From Ichthyophis bannanicus (taxonomy: Eukaryota; Chordata; Amphibia; Gymnophiona; Ichthyophiidae): 64,000 nucleotides of DNA. How positions within the stretch are numbered: position 1 is the stretch's first letter; every line of letters starts with the position of its first letter. The stretch lies in contig CM066033.1 of the NCBI GenBank assembly GCA_033557465.1, positions 381,245,289 to 381,309,288 of the forward strand, in the 5' to 3' direction. A model generated the notes under the pieces. It was not told the origin of the DNA, searched no databases, and saw only the letters and a list, made by a program, of their open reading frames with translations. Below are positions 10,635 to 23,400 of this stretch, one piece after another. The position numbers and the translations under genes were made by a program.

Positions 10635-12444
10635 ATGGGAAAAACCCGCTTTGGGTTTTAAAGTGTTCTAAGTGTGGCGGTACCATCTCCGTCACACCCA
10701 TGAGTGGTGCCTCAAATGTTTAGGTCCTGACCACTCTATTTCAGTGTGTTGCCTGTGGGATGATGTTGAAAAGGGGCCGGTAGAACCAAGCTGCTAAGCT
10801 TAGCACCCTTTTTCCTTCCGATGCAGCCTCCATGGCATTGACGTCCAGGGCTTCGTCTTCCTCCCATGGATCTCAGGTAACTAAACATAAATCTAGCCGG
10901 TCCTCAAAGGGTAGATCTCCTTCTAGACAGCGAGATGCCTCTGGCATTGCCCTTGAGGGTCTTTCACCGGCAAAATTGCCCTGGCAGGAGGCTTTGGCTT
11001 CCAAAGCAGTAACGGGACTCCAGGATGTTCTCGAGGCTTCAACCTTGGCAGATCTACTGGTGCCATGCTCTGGGGTACCGGCTGCTTCTTCCGGTACTGA
11101 TACCCAAGCATCGGCAGCATTGATAGACCAGAGATTCTTGGCTTTTGAACGCAGTCTGGCAGCTCCTTCTCATGGTCTCAATACCCTTGAAATCGCTTCA
11201 GACAATCCATCCGGTACCAGTGCCGGCACAGACTGCATCGACGTTGGTAGATATTTTACAGGGACAGAGTCATGCGTAGCCATCTGGTATCGATAGGTTG
11301 GTACCGGACCACTCCGATGCCGACTTCGATCGGTAACCGATACTGTGCTTTGCACGCTTACCCATATCGGAGATACTTTGAATTCTCGGATGAGTCTGAA
11401 GACTCTGAAAGCTCTGCCAATACCAGAGTACTTCTTCCTGAGGATTCCTCTTCTCCTCAGCGTAGGATGTCTCCACCAGAGGATATGTCCTTTCAGGATT
11501 TTATCAGAGATGTGGCTCGAGGTCTTTCCATCACAGTGGCTCCTGAAAAAGAGTCTAGGGCAAAGGAATTAGAAATCCTGCAGTACCCTAAAGCTCCCAA
11601 AGAGGCAGCTACCTTACCTATTCATGAGATCTTGCATGATCTCATGTTAAGGATGTGGGAAACACCTCTAACCACATCTCCTCACTCTCAAAGACTCGAC
11701 ACCATGTATCGAGTTCCTCCCTGTCCTGGGTTTCTGCCGACTCCACCACCATGGAATGTGTGGTAATTGAGTTTTCTTTGAGAAGGATAGAGTGCAAAAA
11801 GGCATGCATCTAATCCTCCAGGATGTGAGAGTAGGACTCTTGATGCCTTTGGACGTCAAACCTTCCAGGCTTCCATGCTTTCTGCTAGGATCAGTTCCTA
11901 TATATTATATATGGGAATGTTCCTTAAGGAGGTCACAAGAGATTTAGAGCTTATGAGCCCTCTCCTTGATAAGAGGCAAGATTATCTCGCCCTTGTCAAA
12001 CATGCCCAGGATGTTTCCATGTTTGTGAATCGTGCAATCTTTGACTGCTTTGAGTGCATAAGCAGAACCTCTGCCATTGCCATAGGTGCACGTAGGATTG
12101 CCTGGCTCCAGGCATCTGATTTGGAAATTTGGGTACAGGATAAACTAGGGAATATTCCTTGCACAGGAGAGAATCTCTTTGGTAGGAATTGGCAGGAAAA
12201 AGCTAATGAGAGGCTGACAATATCACTTTGGATAGATTGTCTAAATCTACAGCTGATTCCACAAGGAAAAAATCCTATAAGAAACCATTCTTCAGTAAGA
12301 AGAAAGTTTTATCCCTCCTATACCCAGCAGGGGCATCGTTAGGTCAGTCTGCCCAAAAGGGACAGCAGCAACAACCTAGGCAAAGAGACAAAAGCAGCTG
12401 AGCCTCAACTGGCTCAGCAGATTCAGCCTCCACAGGGGCTTTGA
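10635..12444 (+). pseudogene. DIRS-A ORF1 (Gag-like), broken
   Basis: A start at 10635 precedes a short stretch comparable to the Cys-rich N-terminus of DIRS-C (gtggcggtaccatctccgtc is shared). Pieces of the Ser-rich middle (10832-11296), the acidic EEDSSSPQRRMSPPEDMSFQDFI-type block (about 11440-11500) and the LYMGMFLKEV block (about 11905) lie in different frames. The last part ends at a conserved CUU-UGA-C (12439-12445). Several indels and stops disable it. Confidence 0.75.
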
Positions 12445-14437
12445 CTCCTATCTACAGAACTTTGCCTTCCTGGCCCTGAACGATCGAGAACCCTCCACCA
12501 TCCCAGGAAGGTTATGTCATTTTGCCCCCAGATGGGGGTCAGATAACGGCAGAAAAATGGACTCTGTCTATTGTAAGAGGGATACAAGCTTCATTTCCTC
12601 AGCATGCCCCCTCCTACAATGCTAAGACAGTTCAATTCTCAGACCTCTCTCAATGACCAGTTAGGTCAGGAGGTCCCTGTGCTCCTTGCTCAAGGAGCAA
12701 TAGAAGAGGTACCCATTCTCCAATGGGGTGCAGGGTTTTACTCCCCCTATTTCCTTATTCCAAAGAAAACAGGAGGGCACAGACCCATTTTAGACCTCAG
12801 AGAATTGAACAAATTTCTTTTCAAAGAAGTTCAAAATGATTTCTCTGGGAACTCCTGCTGCCATACCTTCAGAGTCAGGATTGGCTTTGTTCTCTAGATC
12901 TCAAGGATGCGTACTCATGTTCTCATCCATCCATCTCGCAGAAAGTTCCTTTACTTTCTGTTTCAAGGGAAGCACTACCAATACAGGGTTCTTCCTTTTG
13001 GCCCGGCCTCTGCACCAAGGGTGTTCACAAAATGCATGGCTGTGGTTGCAGCATTTCTCCGCACCCTGGGAATATTCGTCTTCCCCTACTTAGACGACTG
13101 GCTCATTCGAGCCCCTTCAGAGCCAGAGGCCAGGGTTGCCCTCTCTCGCACAATGCGCATCCTTCAGTATTTGGGACTTGTCATAAACTTCACAAAATCC
13201 AACCTTGCTCCCACTCAGTCCCTAGAGTTTATAGGAGCTCTGTTGGATACCAGACAGACAAGGGCCTACCTTCCACAGCCCCGCTGCCTTCGCATTGTGC
13301 AGCTAGCTTCCCAAGCAGTGCTAAAGCCTCACCTCACTGCTCGGGAAATGTTAGTTGCTAGGTCACATGGCATCCACCATGCATGTGGTCCCTTATGCTC
13401 GCCTCCATCTTTTTATTTATTACATTCTCTTATATACCGTGCTATTCTGCATCAGTGCGGTTTACATTGAACAAACTGAAATTACATTGAACAGGGCATT
13501 GAGGGCAGCCCAGTGGACTTTATCCACTCAGTGGACTCAGACGTCAGGGTGCCTGTCAGACAAGATAGCAAACTCGGATCGCCTTATTTGCTTCCTCCAA
13601 TGGTGGCAATCACCCCAAAACCGGTCTCCTTTTCAGCAGCCCCTACCCCAAGCCACTCTGACAACAGATGCTTCACAAGTGGGTTGGGGAGCCCACCTGC
13701 AAGGCCTCTCTACCCAGGGTACCTGAACGCCACAGGAGGCCTATCTACACATCAACCTCCTGGAACTCGGAGCAATCTTCCTTGCTCTTAAAGTATTCCA
13801 CACCCAGCTCAGCTACAAGACAGTCCTAGTTCAAACAGACAATCAAGTAGCCATGTTCTATGTGAACAAGCAGGGGGGAACAGGCTCTGTCGCTATGCAA
13901 CAAAGCTTTGCGACTATGGGCCCTCGCCAGAGAGCATTAGATTCATCTCCTTGCGGTGTATCTTCCAGGCATTCAAAACTCTTGGGCAGACAGACTCGGT
14001 TGAGTTCTGCTTCCACACAAATGGTCTCTCCATGCAGACCAGGTGGCCAAAATTTTCCAAATTTGGGGAATAACAGACATAGACCTCTTTGCAAGTCTGC
14101 TGAATGCAAGAATTCCCCAGTTCTGTTCCAGAATTCCGGCTCGGGGTTGTCAGGCCAGGGATGCTTTCCTCTTCCATTGGGGCCAGTACTTCCTGTATGC
14201 CTTCACCCATTCCCCTAATTCCCATAACCCTGTTCAAGCTTCGGAGAGACAGAGGTTATGATTCTCATAGCTCCACATTGGCCACGGCAAATGTGGTACC
14301 CTCCGCTCCTACATCTCTCTAAAGCTCCGCCTCTGGAGTTAGGATCTGCTCCATATCTCCTTTCTCAGGAGGATGAGATGCTGTGGCATCCCAATCCCCA
14401 GTCTCTGCATCTCAGGGCCTGGTTGCTGAAAGCCTAG
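12442..14437 (+). pseudogene. DIRS-A RT/RNase H/methylase-like frame, broken
   Basis: RT words are clear in pieces: GFYSPYFLIPKKTGGHRPIL (about 12730-12790), YRVLPFGPASAPRVFTKCM and an intact FPYLDDWLIRAP (about 13081-13115). An L2-like tail of about 87 bp is inserted at 13410-13496, just after the connection domain. RNase H remnants (TTDAS, about 13660; QTDNQVAMFYVNKQGG, about 13830-13875) and the methylase-like DLFAS block (about 14083) follow in shifted frames, with the end at 14437. The catalytic YLDD survives but the frame does not. Confidence 0.82.
13410..13496 (-). repeat. L2-like LINE 3' tail inserted in DIRS-A RT
   Basis: Read on the minus strand it is nearly identical to 1-58: the ACCGC...CGGT hairpin followed by an AATAAATAAA tail. 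The DIRS-A sequence on either side (gctcgcctccat and gagggcagcccagtgg) is continuous with the other copies once it is removed. Confidence 0.75.
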
Positions 14438-15429
14438 AACTTCACGGTCTTAACCTTTCTCAACAGGTAAAGGATATCCTTTCTGCTTCCAGGAAGCCTT
14501 CCACAAAACGCTCTTATGCTTTTCAAGCGGAAAAGGTTTACCATATGGTGCTGGCAGAAGGTTCTTGACCCTCTTGCAATACCTCTGGAATCATTACTGG
14601 AGTATCTGCTTCATTTATCCAATGCAGGGCTTAAGACCAATTCAGTGAGTTCATTTGAGTGCTATTGCAGCTTCTTTCAAGCCTCTAAATGGACAACCTA
14701 TTTCCTCTCATACACTCATAGCGAGATTTGAGAGGCCTTCTTTTAACTAAGCCTCCCATTAAGCCGCCACGTGTGGCATGGGACTTAAATCTGGTTCTTG
14801 GGCAGCTCTTGAAGCTGCCTTTTGAGCCTCTTTGAAATTCCTTTCCTGGAAGGTCATCTTTCTTATTGCAATCACATCGCATCAGTGAATTGCAGGTGTT
14901 GGTGGCTGATCCTCCTTATACAATGTTCCATCATAAGGTAGTCCTTAGGACTCATCCATACTTTATGCCAAAGGTGGTGTCACCTTTTTATTTAAATCAA
15001 GCGGTTTACCTTCCTGTATTCTTTCCAAGGCCTCACGCCTCAAATGCAGAAAGGAATCTTCATACTTTGGACTGTAAAAGGGCTTTAGCCTTTTACTTGC
15101 AAAGGACACATAGGAAAGTCCTCTCAACTCTGTTGCTTTTGATTCTAGTCATTTGGGGCTTCCAGTCTCCAAAGGAACACTGTCCAGCTGGATTGCATAG
15201 TGTATATCTTTTGCCTATTAGTAAGAACCTTCCTCTTGAAGGCCATGTCACAGCTCACAATGTGAGAGCCATGGCAGCCTCTATGGCTCATCTTCACTCT
15301 ATCGACGACACCTGTCGAGCAGCTACTTGGGCTTCGGTTCATACTTTCACAGCCCATTACTGCTTAGACAAGGACTCCCACCGGAATGCCTTGTTTGGTC
15401 AAGCTGTTCAACACCTGTTCTATACTTAA
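14383..15429 (+). pseudogene. DIRS-A tyrosine recombinase, broken
   Basis: The N-terminal part (QQVKDILSASRKPSTKRSYAF, 14461-14523) ends at a frameshift and stop. A second piece from 14866 holds box-1 HRISELQVL, the HTLDCKRALAFYL block, the AHNVRAMA His/Arg pair (about 15250) and the AHYCLD nucleophile context (about 15355). All four catalytic residues can be found, but in at least two frames, with a further deletion near 15105. Confidence 0.8.
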
Positions 15430-15552
15430 TCAACTCCTACCCATCATACCTGGTAGGATGCCAGAGATCCATTGGGGGGGGGGGGGAGTCGAGCCCTTTC
15501 ACAGGGGCACACAACTTCTGGGGCCTTCTCCCTGGCATCTGCAGCTAGGGAG

Positions 15553-15655
15553 TTCCCATATGTGGAGACTACATTCCTGCTTGTTCCTTCAGATAGTATA
15601 GTTACTCACCTGTAACAGGTGATCTCCGGGAACAGCAGGAATTTAATCTTCACAA
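15553..15655. repeat. Internal complementary region of DIRS-A
   Basis: Complement of the left end (cccatatgtggagactacattcctgcttgttcc) is joined to the complement of the right end (tagttactcacctgtaacaggtgatctccggg). It has the same architecture as the ICRs of B, C, D and F. Confidence 0.82.
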
Positions 15656-15719
15656 CCCACCCACCTCCCCTAGGAGTTGTATCTTTCTCTTTCCCTCTTT
15701 GTCTCAGCTTTAAACTCAA

Positions 15720-15907
15720 CTGGAGAGGGACAGTTGGGAAAGGTGGGAAGGCAGCACGCAGGCACTGTGGGATGCTCCCAAAAGCTTTCCTATTGGACGC
15801 TGGGGAGCGTTCCTGCGCAGGCTCCGTCAATACCGATGATACCCATATGTGAAGACTAAATTCCTTTTGTTCCCAGAGATCACCTGTTACAGGTGAGTAA
15901 CTATGCT
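15720..15907 (+). repeat. Right inverted terminal repeat of DIRS-A
   Basis: It is an inverted match to 4528-4695 and carries the acctgttacaggt palindrome and CAG-GTGAGT just before its end. The sequence after 15907 rejoins the hAT element. Confidence 0.82.
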
Positions 15908-16293
15908 TTCAGGTAAAGCCCAGGCAAATGGATATCGCCCAGTATATAACACACTTCTAAGGGTTGTTGGGGCAGGGGCAGGAATGGGTGATTCTGAGAG
16001 GCAGGAGACCAGGTATGACGCCGGGCCTGTGGTGAGTTGTCGCGGGGCACGGACAGCGGCCCCCCTGGGGTACCACAAACTATTGTCACAAACAAACAAG
16101 CGCCCCCTAATACACCTGCAGGCAAAAGGAAAAAAGACAGGCAAAGGATCAGCAGCGGTAGCAAGCCCTCGGCAGACGACCTGCCGGCACAAGCTCTCCT
16201 AGCGACGGGGTGAACTGCTGGAGAGATGGAGCCAATTGGGGCTGGCAGTCTACCTCTGACCCCTCCGATCTACAGGTAGATTGCGATCTACCT

Positions 16294-16307
16294 GTTGGAC
16301 ATGCCTG
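16294..16307 (-). repeat. hAT right terminal inverted repeat
   Basis: GTTGGACATGCCTG is the exact complement of the left end at 1845-1858. It is preceded by a run of gatctac/gtagat words. Confidence 0.9.
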
Positions 16308-16315
16308 TACTAGAG
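16308..16315. repeat. 8-bp target site duplication (right) of the hAT element
   Basis: TACTAGAG is identical to 1837-1844. Confidence 0.9.
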
Positions 16316-16961
16316 TATGAATCTTGTAGCGGGTCAATTGACAGCACTTACAGACACCACCATCTTATAGTACTGAATGGCTTCCTAAGGGTTATAGTTC
16401 AAACATCAATCCATCTTTATCTTCTAAATTTCAGAGAACAATTGCTAATAAACTGTAACTTCTCCATCTGGTCTTAGAAAAGCAGGATTAATGTTGTATT
16501 TACTCCTGTGGAAAAGCTCAAGATTTGGAGGTTTGACATACTGTATTATGCAAATATTGATTATTCAGAATAGGTGGTTATGAAGGTTTAAACTGGCATG
16601 AGGGTACTGTACTCTAAGATTAGTATTTTGTGAAGTCCTGTTTAAGCATGAACAATTTCCATTATAACTCTATAGTATAGTCCACTTTTTCTTATTTGCT
16701 GTGTGGACAGGTAGACGACAAAATGTGCTTGCTGTTTTTCATTTTGCTATTTTACCACCCTGCCCCCAATGGAGTAGTTGGCCGGGTATAATTTTTGAGT
16801 CCCCTAGCCCCCCACAACTGTCCTCTGATTTCATTGTTAGTGAAGCCTGTAGTTTTCAGATGGGTTTAACAAGTTGTTAAAGGTTTTTTAAGTTATGAAC
16901 CCCTTTCAGAAAAAAAAGCTGTAGAACAGTTACCATCTTTTATTTGTATTGGTCACAAATT
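16316..16961. other. AT-rich stretch without recognised features
   Basis: No convincing reading frame, repeat end or RNA gene is visible. It is the right flank of the hAT insertion and lies next to the 3' end of a minus-strand CR1-like LINE. Confidence 0.5.
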
Positions 16962-17403
16962 TGCCATAAGAACATAAGATATGCCATACTAGGTCAGACC
17001 AAGGTCCGTCAAGCCCAGTATCCTGTTTCCAACAGTGGCCAATCTAGGTCATACGTACCTAGCAGTTTCCCCAAAAGACACAGGTTCTGCAATGCTTGTA
17101 CTAGGTCAAGCATTGATATCCTGGGTCCCTTCTTAATAATGGTTTATGGATCTTTCCTCCAGGAACTTGTCCAAACCTTTTTTAAACCCAGCTACACTAA
17201 CAGCCTTTACTACATACTCTGGTAACAAATTCCAGAGTTTGATTACACGTTGAGTGAAAAAATATTCTCTTATTAGTCCTAAATAGTTTACCCTGTAGCT
17301 TCATTGCATGTCCCCATGTCTTTCTATATTCTGATAATGTAAACAGTCGATCTACGTTTACACGTTCCACTCCGTTCATTAATTTATAGACTTCTATAAT
17401 ATC

Positions 17404-19900
17404 TCACCTCAGCCGTCTCTTTTCCAGGTTAAAGAGCCCTAACCTTTTTAGCCTTTCTTCATAGGAGTATCCTTCCATCCCCTTTACCATTTTGGTGGTT
17501 CTTCTCTGAACCTTTTCTAATAATGCTATATCCTTTTTAAGATATGGCGACCAGAACTGCGCACAATATTCAAGGTGCGGTCTCACCATGGAACGGTATG
17601 GAGGCATTATATCTTTTGTTTTATTTTCCATTCCTTTCCTTATGATACCTAGCATTCTATTTGCTCTCTTGGCTGCCGCTGCACACTGGGCCGAGGGTTT
17701 TAACATGTTATCCACAATGACGCCTAAATCTTTTTCCTGGGTGGTGGTTCCTAATGTGGAACCTTGCATCGTGTAACCATAGTTTGGGGGGTTCTTCCCT
17801 AGGTGCATAACTTTGCACTTGTCCACATTAAATTTCATCTGCCATTTTGATGCCCAGTCTTCCAATTTATCAAGATCCTCTTGCAATTTTCCACAATCCT
17901 CTTGGGTTTTAACAACTTTAAATAGTTTTGTCATCTGCAAATTTGATAACCTCTCGTTCCACTTTCCAGGTCATTTATGAATATGTCAAAGCAGTGGACC
18001 CAGCACAGATCCCTGGGGTACACCACTATTCACCTTTCTCCATTGGGAAAAATGACCATTTAGCTCAACCATCTGCTTTCTGTCTTTTAACCAGTTCCTG
18101 ATCCACAGTAGTACACTGCCTCCTATCCCATGACTCTTTAGTTTTGCCAAAAGTCTCTGATGTGGGACCTTGTCAAAGGCTTTCTGAAAGTCCAGATACA
18201 CTATATCAACTGATTCACCTTTGTCCACCTGTTTGTTCACACTTTCAAAAAAAACATAACAGATTAGTAAGACAAGATCTTCCTTGTCTAAAGCCATGTT
18301 GGCTGTCTCCCATTAGGCCATGACTATCAACATGCTGAGTAATTTTATTCTTTATGATGGTTTCTACCATTTTTCCCGGTACTGACGTGAGGCTCACCGG
18401 TCTAGTTTCCCGGATCACCCCTCGAACCCTTTTTAAAAATTGGTGTTACCTGAAGATTGGCGGATCGCCAATGTATTAGAGATGATTTTAATGATAGTTC
18501 ACAGATTACTAATAGCAGGTCTGCAATCTCATATTTCAGTTCTTTCAACACCCTTGGATGTATACCATCCGGCCCAGGTGATTTGCTACTCTTCAGTTTA
18601 TCTAATAGTTGTAATACATCTTCCTGATGTATCACTATTTCCTTCAATTCTTCCGCACCTTTAAATACCACTTCAGTCATGGGTAACATCCCTACGTCTT
18701 CCTCAGTAAAGACCGAAGCAAAGAATTCATTCAGTGTCTCCGCTATCGCCTTGTCGCCTCTTAATGCCCCTTTAACTCTATCATCTAATGGTCCAACTGA
18801 CACTCTCAGAGGTTTTTTGCTACGAATGTACTTGAAAAAATCTTTATTTCACGTTTTTGCTTCCGCAGCAAGCTTCTTCTCAAATTCTTTTTGCCTTCTT
18901 TATCAATGCCTTGCATTTGACCTGCCAGTGCTTGTGCTGTATCCAGGTTTCATCGTTTGGCTCTTTTTTCCATTTCCTGAAAGATGCTTTCTTGGCAACA
19001 GCCTCTCTGACCTCACCTTTAAACCATGCTGGCAGTTTTTTGGACTTCCTTCCACTTAAAGCGTGGAATACAGCTGGTCTGGGCTTCCAAGATAGTATTT
19101 TTCAACAAAAGCCAAGCTTGATGTAATTCTTTAACCTTTGCAACTGCTCCTTTTAGCTTTTTCTTAACTATTTTCCTCATTTTATCAGTCTCCCTTTCAA
19201 AAGTTAAAAGGTAGTACTGTGGATTTCTTTACTATCCTTCCTCCACTAATCAAAGGCAATCATACTATGATCACTATTGCCAAGTGGCCCCAACACCCTT
19301 ATCTCTTGCACTAGATCTGGTGTTCCACTAAGGACTAGGTCTAATATGGCTTCCCCTCTGGTTGGTTCATGAACCAGCTGCTCCAAGAAGCAGTCATTTA
19401 TGTCATCTAGGAACCTTATCTCCCTAGCATGTACTGCCGTGACACTGACCCAGTCGATACTGGGGTAATTGAAATCGCCCATTATTATTACCGCGCTGTA
19501 ACTTTTGTTAGCTTCCTTGATTTCTTTGAGCATTTCATCCATTTGTTCATTCTGGCCAGGCGGTCGATAGTACACCCCCACAGCCATCGCCTTCCCCTTT
19601 TTACATGGAATTTCAATCCATAGAGATTTTACAGCAAATTTTGTTTTTTGCAAAACTTTAATCCTTTCTGACTCAATGCCCTCTCTAACATAGAGCGCAA
19701 CTCCTCCACCAATTTGATCAGCTCTATCATTACGAGATAGTTTGTACCCAGGTATCAGTGTCCCACTGGTTGTTCTCCTTCCACCATGTCTCTGATAGTC
19801 CAATCACATCTAACCTTTCATTTAGTGCTATATATTCTAACTCTCCCATCTTATTTTTTAGACTTCTAGCATTTGCATACAAGCATTTTAGAGACTATTT
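17404..19900 (-). pseudogene. CR1-1 ORF2: endonuclease and reverse transcriptase, broken
   Basis: The endonuclease piece (19246-19803) shows GGGVALYVREGI, MGDFNYPSIDW and the C-terminal SDHSMIAFD words of the EEP endonuclease family. RT pieces follow: SSKSPGPDGIHPRVLKEL (about 18550-18600), VYLDFQKAFDKVPHQRLL (about 18150-18210), GVPQGSVLGPLL (about 17990) and the FADD active site near 17930, in a different frame from its neighbours. The C-terminal piece ends at 17404. At least three frameshifts separate these blocks, so the protein is dead. The enzyme would nick DNA and prime reverse transcription of its own RNA. Confidence 0.85.
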
Positions 19901-20091
19901 TATTCATATTAATTTGGCTATTGGTTGACATGGGTAATTTGGGATCTTTAAGCTCTGTCTGCTCCATACTCGAGGGCATTTGGGCTACTTTACTCTTTTT
20001 TTTGGAACCTCTCTGCTTTTGGTAGTATCCTTCAAGGATACATTCTTCCGAACCATCTGCTCTTGGGCGACTGTCGGCTTTCCCCTATTAT

Positions 20092-20450
20092 CTAGTTTAA
20101 AAGCTGCTCTATCTCCTTTTTAAAGGTTAATGCCAGCAGCCTGGTTCCATCCCGGTTAAGGTGAAGCCCATCCCTTCGGAAGAGCCCCTCCTTTCCCCAG
20201 AATGTACCCCAGTTCCTAACAAACCCAAACCCCTCATCTCTGCACCATTGTCTCATCCACGCATTGAGACTCCGGAGCTCTGCCTGCCTTTTGGGTCCTG
20301 CACGTGGAACGGGAAGCATTTCGGAGAACGCTACCCTGGAAGTTCTGGATTTCAACTTCCTACCTAAAAGCCTAAATTTAGCCTTCAGAACCTCCCTATG
20401 TCATTGGTACCGACATGTACCAAGACATAACTACTTACAAAGCAGCAAGG
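20092..20450 (-). pseudogene. CR1-1 ORF1 fragment: SGNH esterase-like domain
   Basis: Two blocks of SGNH-type hydrolases are visible on the minus strand: a VHVGTNDIGR segment (about 20405-20435) and the C-terminal RRDGLHLNRDG segment (about 20140-20175) with the Asp-x2-His dyad. An esterase-like ORF1 is known for CR1 elements. The two blocks are in different frames and the GDS block is missing through 5' truncation. Confidence 0.75.
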
Positions 20451-20459
20451 CCCCTTAAT

Positions 20460-23400
20460 ATGCCCAAACAATTAGCAACAGTCAACCAGTAACCTTCGGT
20501 CTCCTTCCCCCTCCCAATCTCCCCCAACAAATTACACCACATATCTGGGTTCCATTTGTTAATAGAGCTTTTCAAATTTGCAGATTTTATTTTAGCAGAG
20601 GGGCTGTTAATCTCTCCATGATATACATGGTCTGCATACGGGCTCTCCAAGAGACAGCTGTTGGACATACTGCCTTCCAATGCAAAGCCACTTCAATACA
20701 GGCCACCACAGCACAAACCTTAACAAATTTTCCTTGATCCACACACCCTTCTTCCCCAGCACCCCTAACAGGACATGTTTTACACCCCATGTCACCTTGC
20801 CCCCCCCAACCCTTGAACTTAGTCTGCACTGATTTCCAATATACTTGTATGTTGGGGCAGTCCTGCCACATGTCTGTTTCTTGATGTCTGTAGCCTTGCC
20901 AACATGTTACAGGAGACTACGACTCATTCTGTTAAGGCAGACTGGCAGCATATACCATCAAAATAGAACTTTATATCCATTTTCTACATGGTTAGCTGAT
21001 GCTAGGTCTTTGCCCATTCGTTCACATTGCTGTCCCTTGGCTTTCTTCCACCTTTGCCTCATGTTCTTTTCCCATTGTAATTGGAATCGTGCCTTACCCT
21101 CCCTGGGTTTGCTCAACAATTTATAAATCCATGATATTCCCTCTGCGTGACCAGAAACCAGCATAGACATTCAAAATCAGATGGAGCCTGTGCCAATACT
21201 GTCTCCCATTCCTTCCTGCCCAGTCAATTCCACAGCTGCAAATAACACTCTGTCCCTGGGCTCGATATCATATTGCTATTGCAAGTTCTCACAAGATTCA
21301 AGTTCTTCCTCAGGGAAGAGCTGAAGCACCATTCTAAGCCTCCTTTACTCCTACTGTTTAAACAGCAGATCCATTTTCCCAGGAACAAAGGCAATATTGT
21401 ACCTAATAGCCTGCAACAAGGGCAGGGTTGGTCTTAACTTGCCTGCAGCAGCTTGCATGTAGCCACAATCATTCAACCTGCTGAACAAATGGATTGTGCA
21501 CTTCTGCTGCCTGCCCACCATGCCATATCAAGTACTGCAGGGGGGACACCTTGCACGTAGTGTCTTTCAATTTGCACCCATTTGCGAGTCTCTCCCTCTT
21601 GCCAGTACACACTCTATTGGACATTTGAGCGGCATATAATATCTGTATAAATGAGGGACCGCTAACCCTCCTTTTTGCTCGAGGGTGATACAGCACCACC
21701 CTTGCTACTTGTGTGGTGGTCCATTCTTCCAAATGTAGAAGAGTTTCTGCTGTTTCCTCTACAGTTCCCCCTCAAGGGATGCTCACATGCAAAGTCTGAA
21801 AGTACAGCAGCCTGGGGAGGATCACCATTTTTAAACAGACCATCCTGCCCATCCAAGAAGTCTGTGACCCATCATTTTAGATCTGTGGATACAGCCTGAA
21901 ATAATGGCAAGTAATTAAGACTGTATAGACTGTGTATGTGCTAATTTTCACCTCCAAGTACACCAGTGAGCTTTCCACACATTGAAACGGGAATGCATCC
22001 CAAAGCTCAGCTGCTACTTCATTAGACAAGGTCAGGTTTAAAGCTTCATTCTTAGTATAATTGACTCGAAAGCTCGAGAGGTGCCCATAACTGTCCATCT
22101 CCTCTAAGACAGCCTGTAGTGAACTCTGGAGGGTCTCAGAATCCACAAAATATAGTCTGCAAATAATGAAATCTTGTGATGCTCATAGTTTACCCGGAGA
22201 TCCCTCACATCTTCCCTATCCTATATAAGCATTACAAAAGGTTCTACTGACGGTGCCAAGAGGTGTGGGGGTAGAGGGCTCCCCTGTCACATACCCCACT
22301 CTCGAGCCTAAAGAACCCAGAGTACACCCTCCATTAACTTTCACAGCCGTGCAGGGTCAAGCATACAAGGCCTGATCCCACTGCAAAAACTGTTCCCCTG
22401 TCCCAAATTTCCAGAGCACTGCCCACAGATAGGCCCATTCTACCTGATCAAACGCCTTTTTTGGGTCGACTGCCAACACCATCACTCCCACCTGTTCATA
22501 CTTGGCCACCCATATCAAATTCACCACATGCTTGATGTTATCTGCCACCTGATGGCCTTAAATAAAACCAGTTTTATCAGCAACAATAAGATACAGCAGA
22601 CATCTACTGAGCCTATTGGCCAGATCTTTAGCGAAGATCTTAGCATCTAAGTTGAGCAGTGAGAGAGGCCAGTAAGAAGTGCAACTGGTCGCTGCTTTAC
22701 TAGGCTTGAAAAAAACACTAATACCCACCTGGCCCATAGTCGAGAGCAGACTCCTCCCCCCAAGCACACATTATAGAGCTGGACTAGCTCCGGGCCCAGC
22801 TGGTCACTAAATGTTTTGTAGACCCCTTCCATGAGGCCATCCAGCCCTGGGGCTTTATCCCCAACTAGTCCCTTGATCACCCCCTGCACCACCTCTAAAA
22901 TAATAGGGGCATCCAATTGTTCCTGGTCTTCCTCCCTGAAGGCTAGTAGAGCCACCAATTGCAAGTAGGCTGAGATGTCCTGCGTTTGTCTCCTCCCCTG
23001 TGTATAGCTTTAGGTAAAATTGTTGAAAGGCCTGCCTTACCACTATATTCCCCCCCCCCCCCACCCTGTGCCCATTCCCCCACCTTCCAGTCAAACTTTA
23101 TCAACTACTTGGTATGCTTGCCAGGCCTTTAGGCACCTCGTAATAACTTCCCTGGCTTATTGCCGTGTAAGCATTGTCATGCAGTATGCAACTGGAAGGC
23201 CAAATCATAAAGCTGAAGAGTGCAAACTTGTACGTGCCTTCTCTAATTCCCGAAGGCTACACTACATGCTGCTGCTCCAGCTGGGCTACTTGCTGATACC
23301 CTTCCTCAAATTGCCGTCACCTCTGTTTTACGCCACGCACTCCACATTAAAAATGTCCCACACCACTGGACTAGCAACTAAATCCCCCCCCTCCTCAATT

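Larger units (their letters stand above)
4528..15907 (+). mobile_element. DIRS-A: DIRS-like retrotransposon, interrupted by DIRS-B
   Basis: The left terminal repeat starts at 4528 (atctccaggaacaagcagg). The leader runs to about 4869, is cut by DIRS-B, and resumes near 10582 with the ORF1 leader words ggtgccacgtgccattttgg, comparable to 49299 in DIRS-C. ORF1, RT/RNase H, YR, ICR and right terminal repeat then follow in order and end at about 15907 (taactatgct). All three frames are broken. It sits in the upstream region of the hAT element with no evident target duplication, as expected for recombinase-mediated integration. Confidence 0.88.
1845..16307 (-). mobile_element. hAT DNA transposon, split by nested DIRS elements
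   Basis: Both ends carry the same 14-bp inverted repeat (CAGGCATGTCCAAC at 1845, its complement at 16294-16307), flanked by a perfect 8-bp duplication. Short gatctac-type words recur next to both ends, as in subterminal repeats of hAT elements. A decayed transposase is read on the minus strand from 3967 down to about 1951. The original hAT was only about 3.1 kb (1845-4527 plus 15908-16307); the remaining 11.4 kb is DIRS-A with DIRS-B inside it. The stretches 3968-4527 and 15908-16293 are the upstream, non-coding part of this transposon and show no supported gene. Confidence 0.9.
16962..20450 (-). mobile_element. CR1-like LINE (CR1-1)
   Basis: On the minus strand it ends with the CR1-type 3' sequence (actgggcttgatggaccttggtctgacc... 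catatcttatgttctta), at 16962. Upstream in order are RT, an apurinic-type endonuclease and an ORF1 esterase-like segment, as in CR1 elements. It is 5'-truncated near 20450, where it abuts the 3' part of a Tx1/L1-like LINE. The same subfamily recurs on the + strand at 29614-30965. Confidence 0.85.

Noticed and set aside
15887..16192. 101-codon minus-strand frame in the hAT upstream part
   Set aside because: It crosses the DIRS-A right end and has no recognisable domain; treated as chance in GC-rich sequence.
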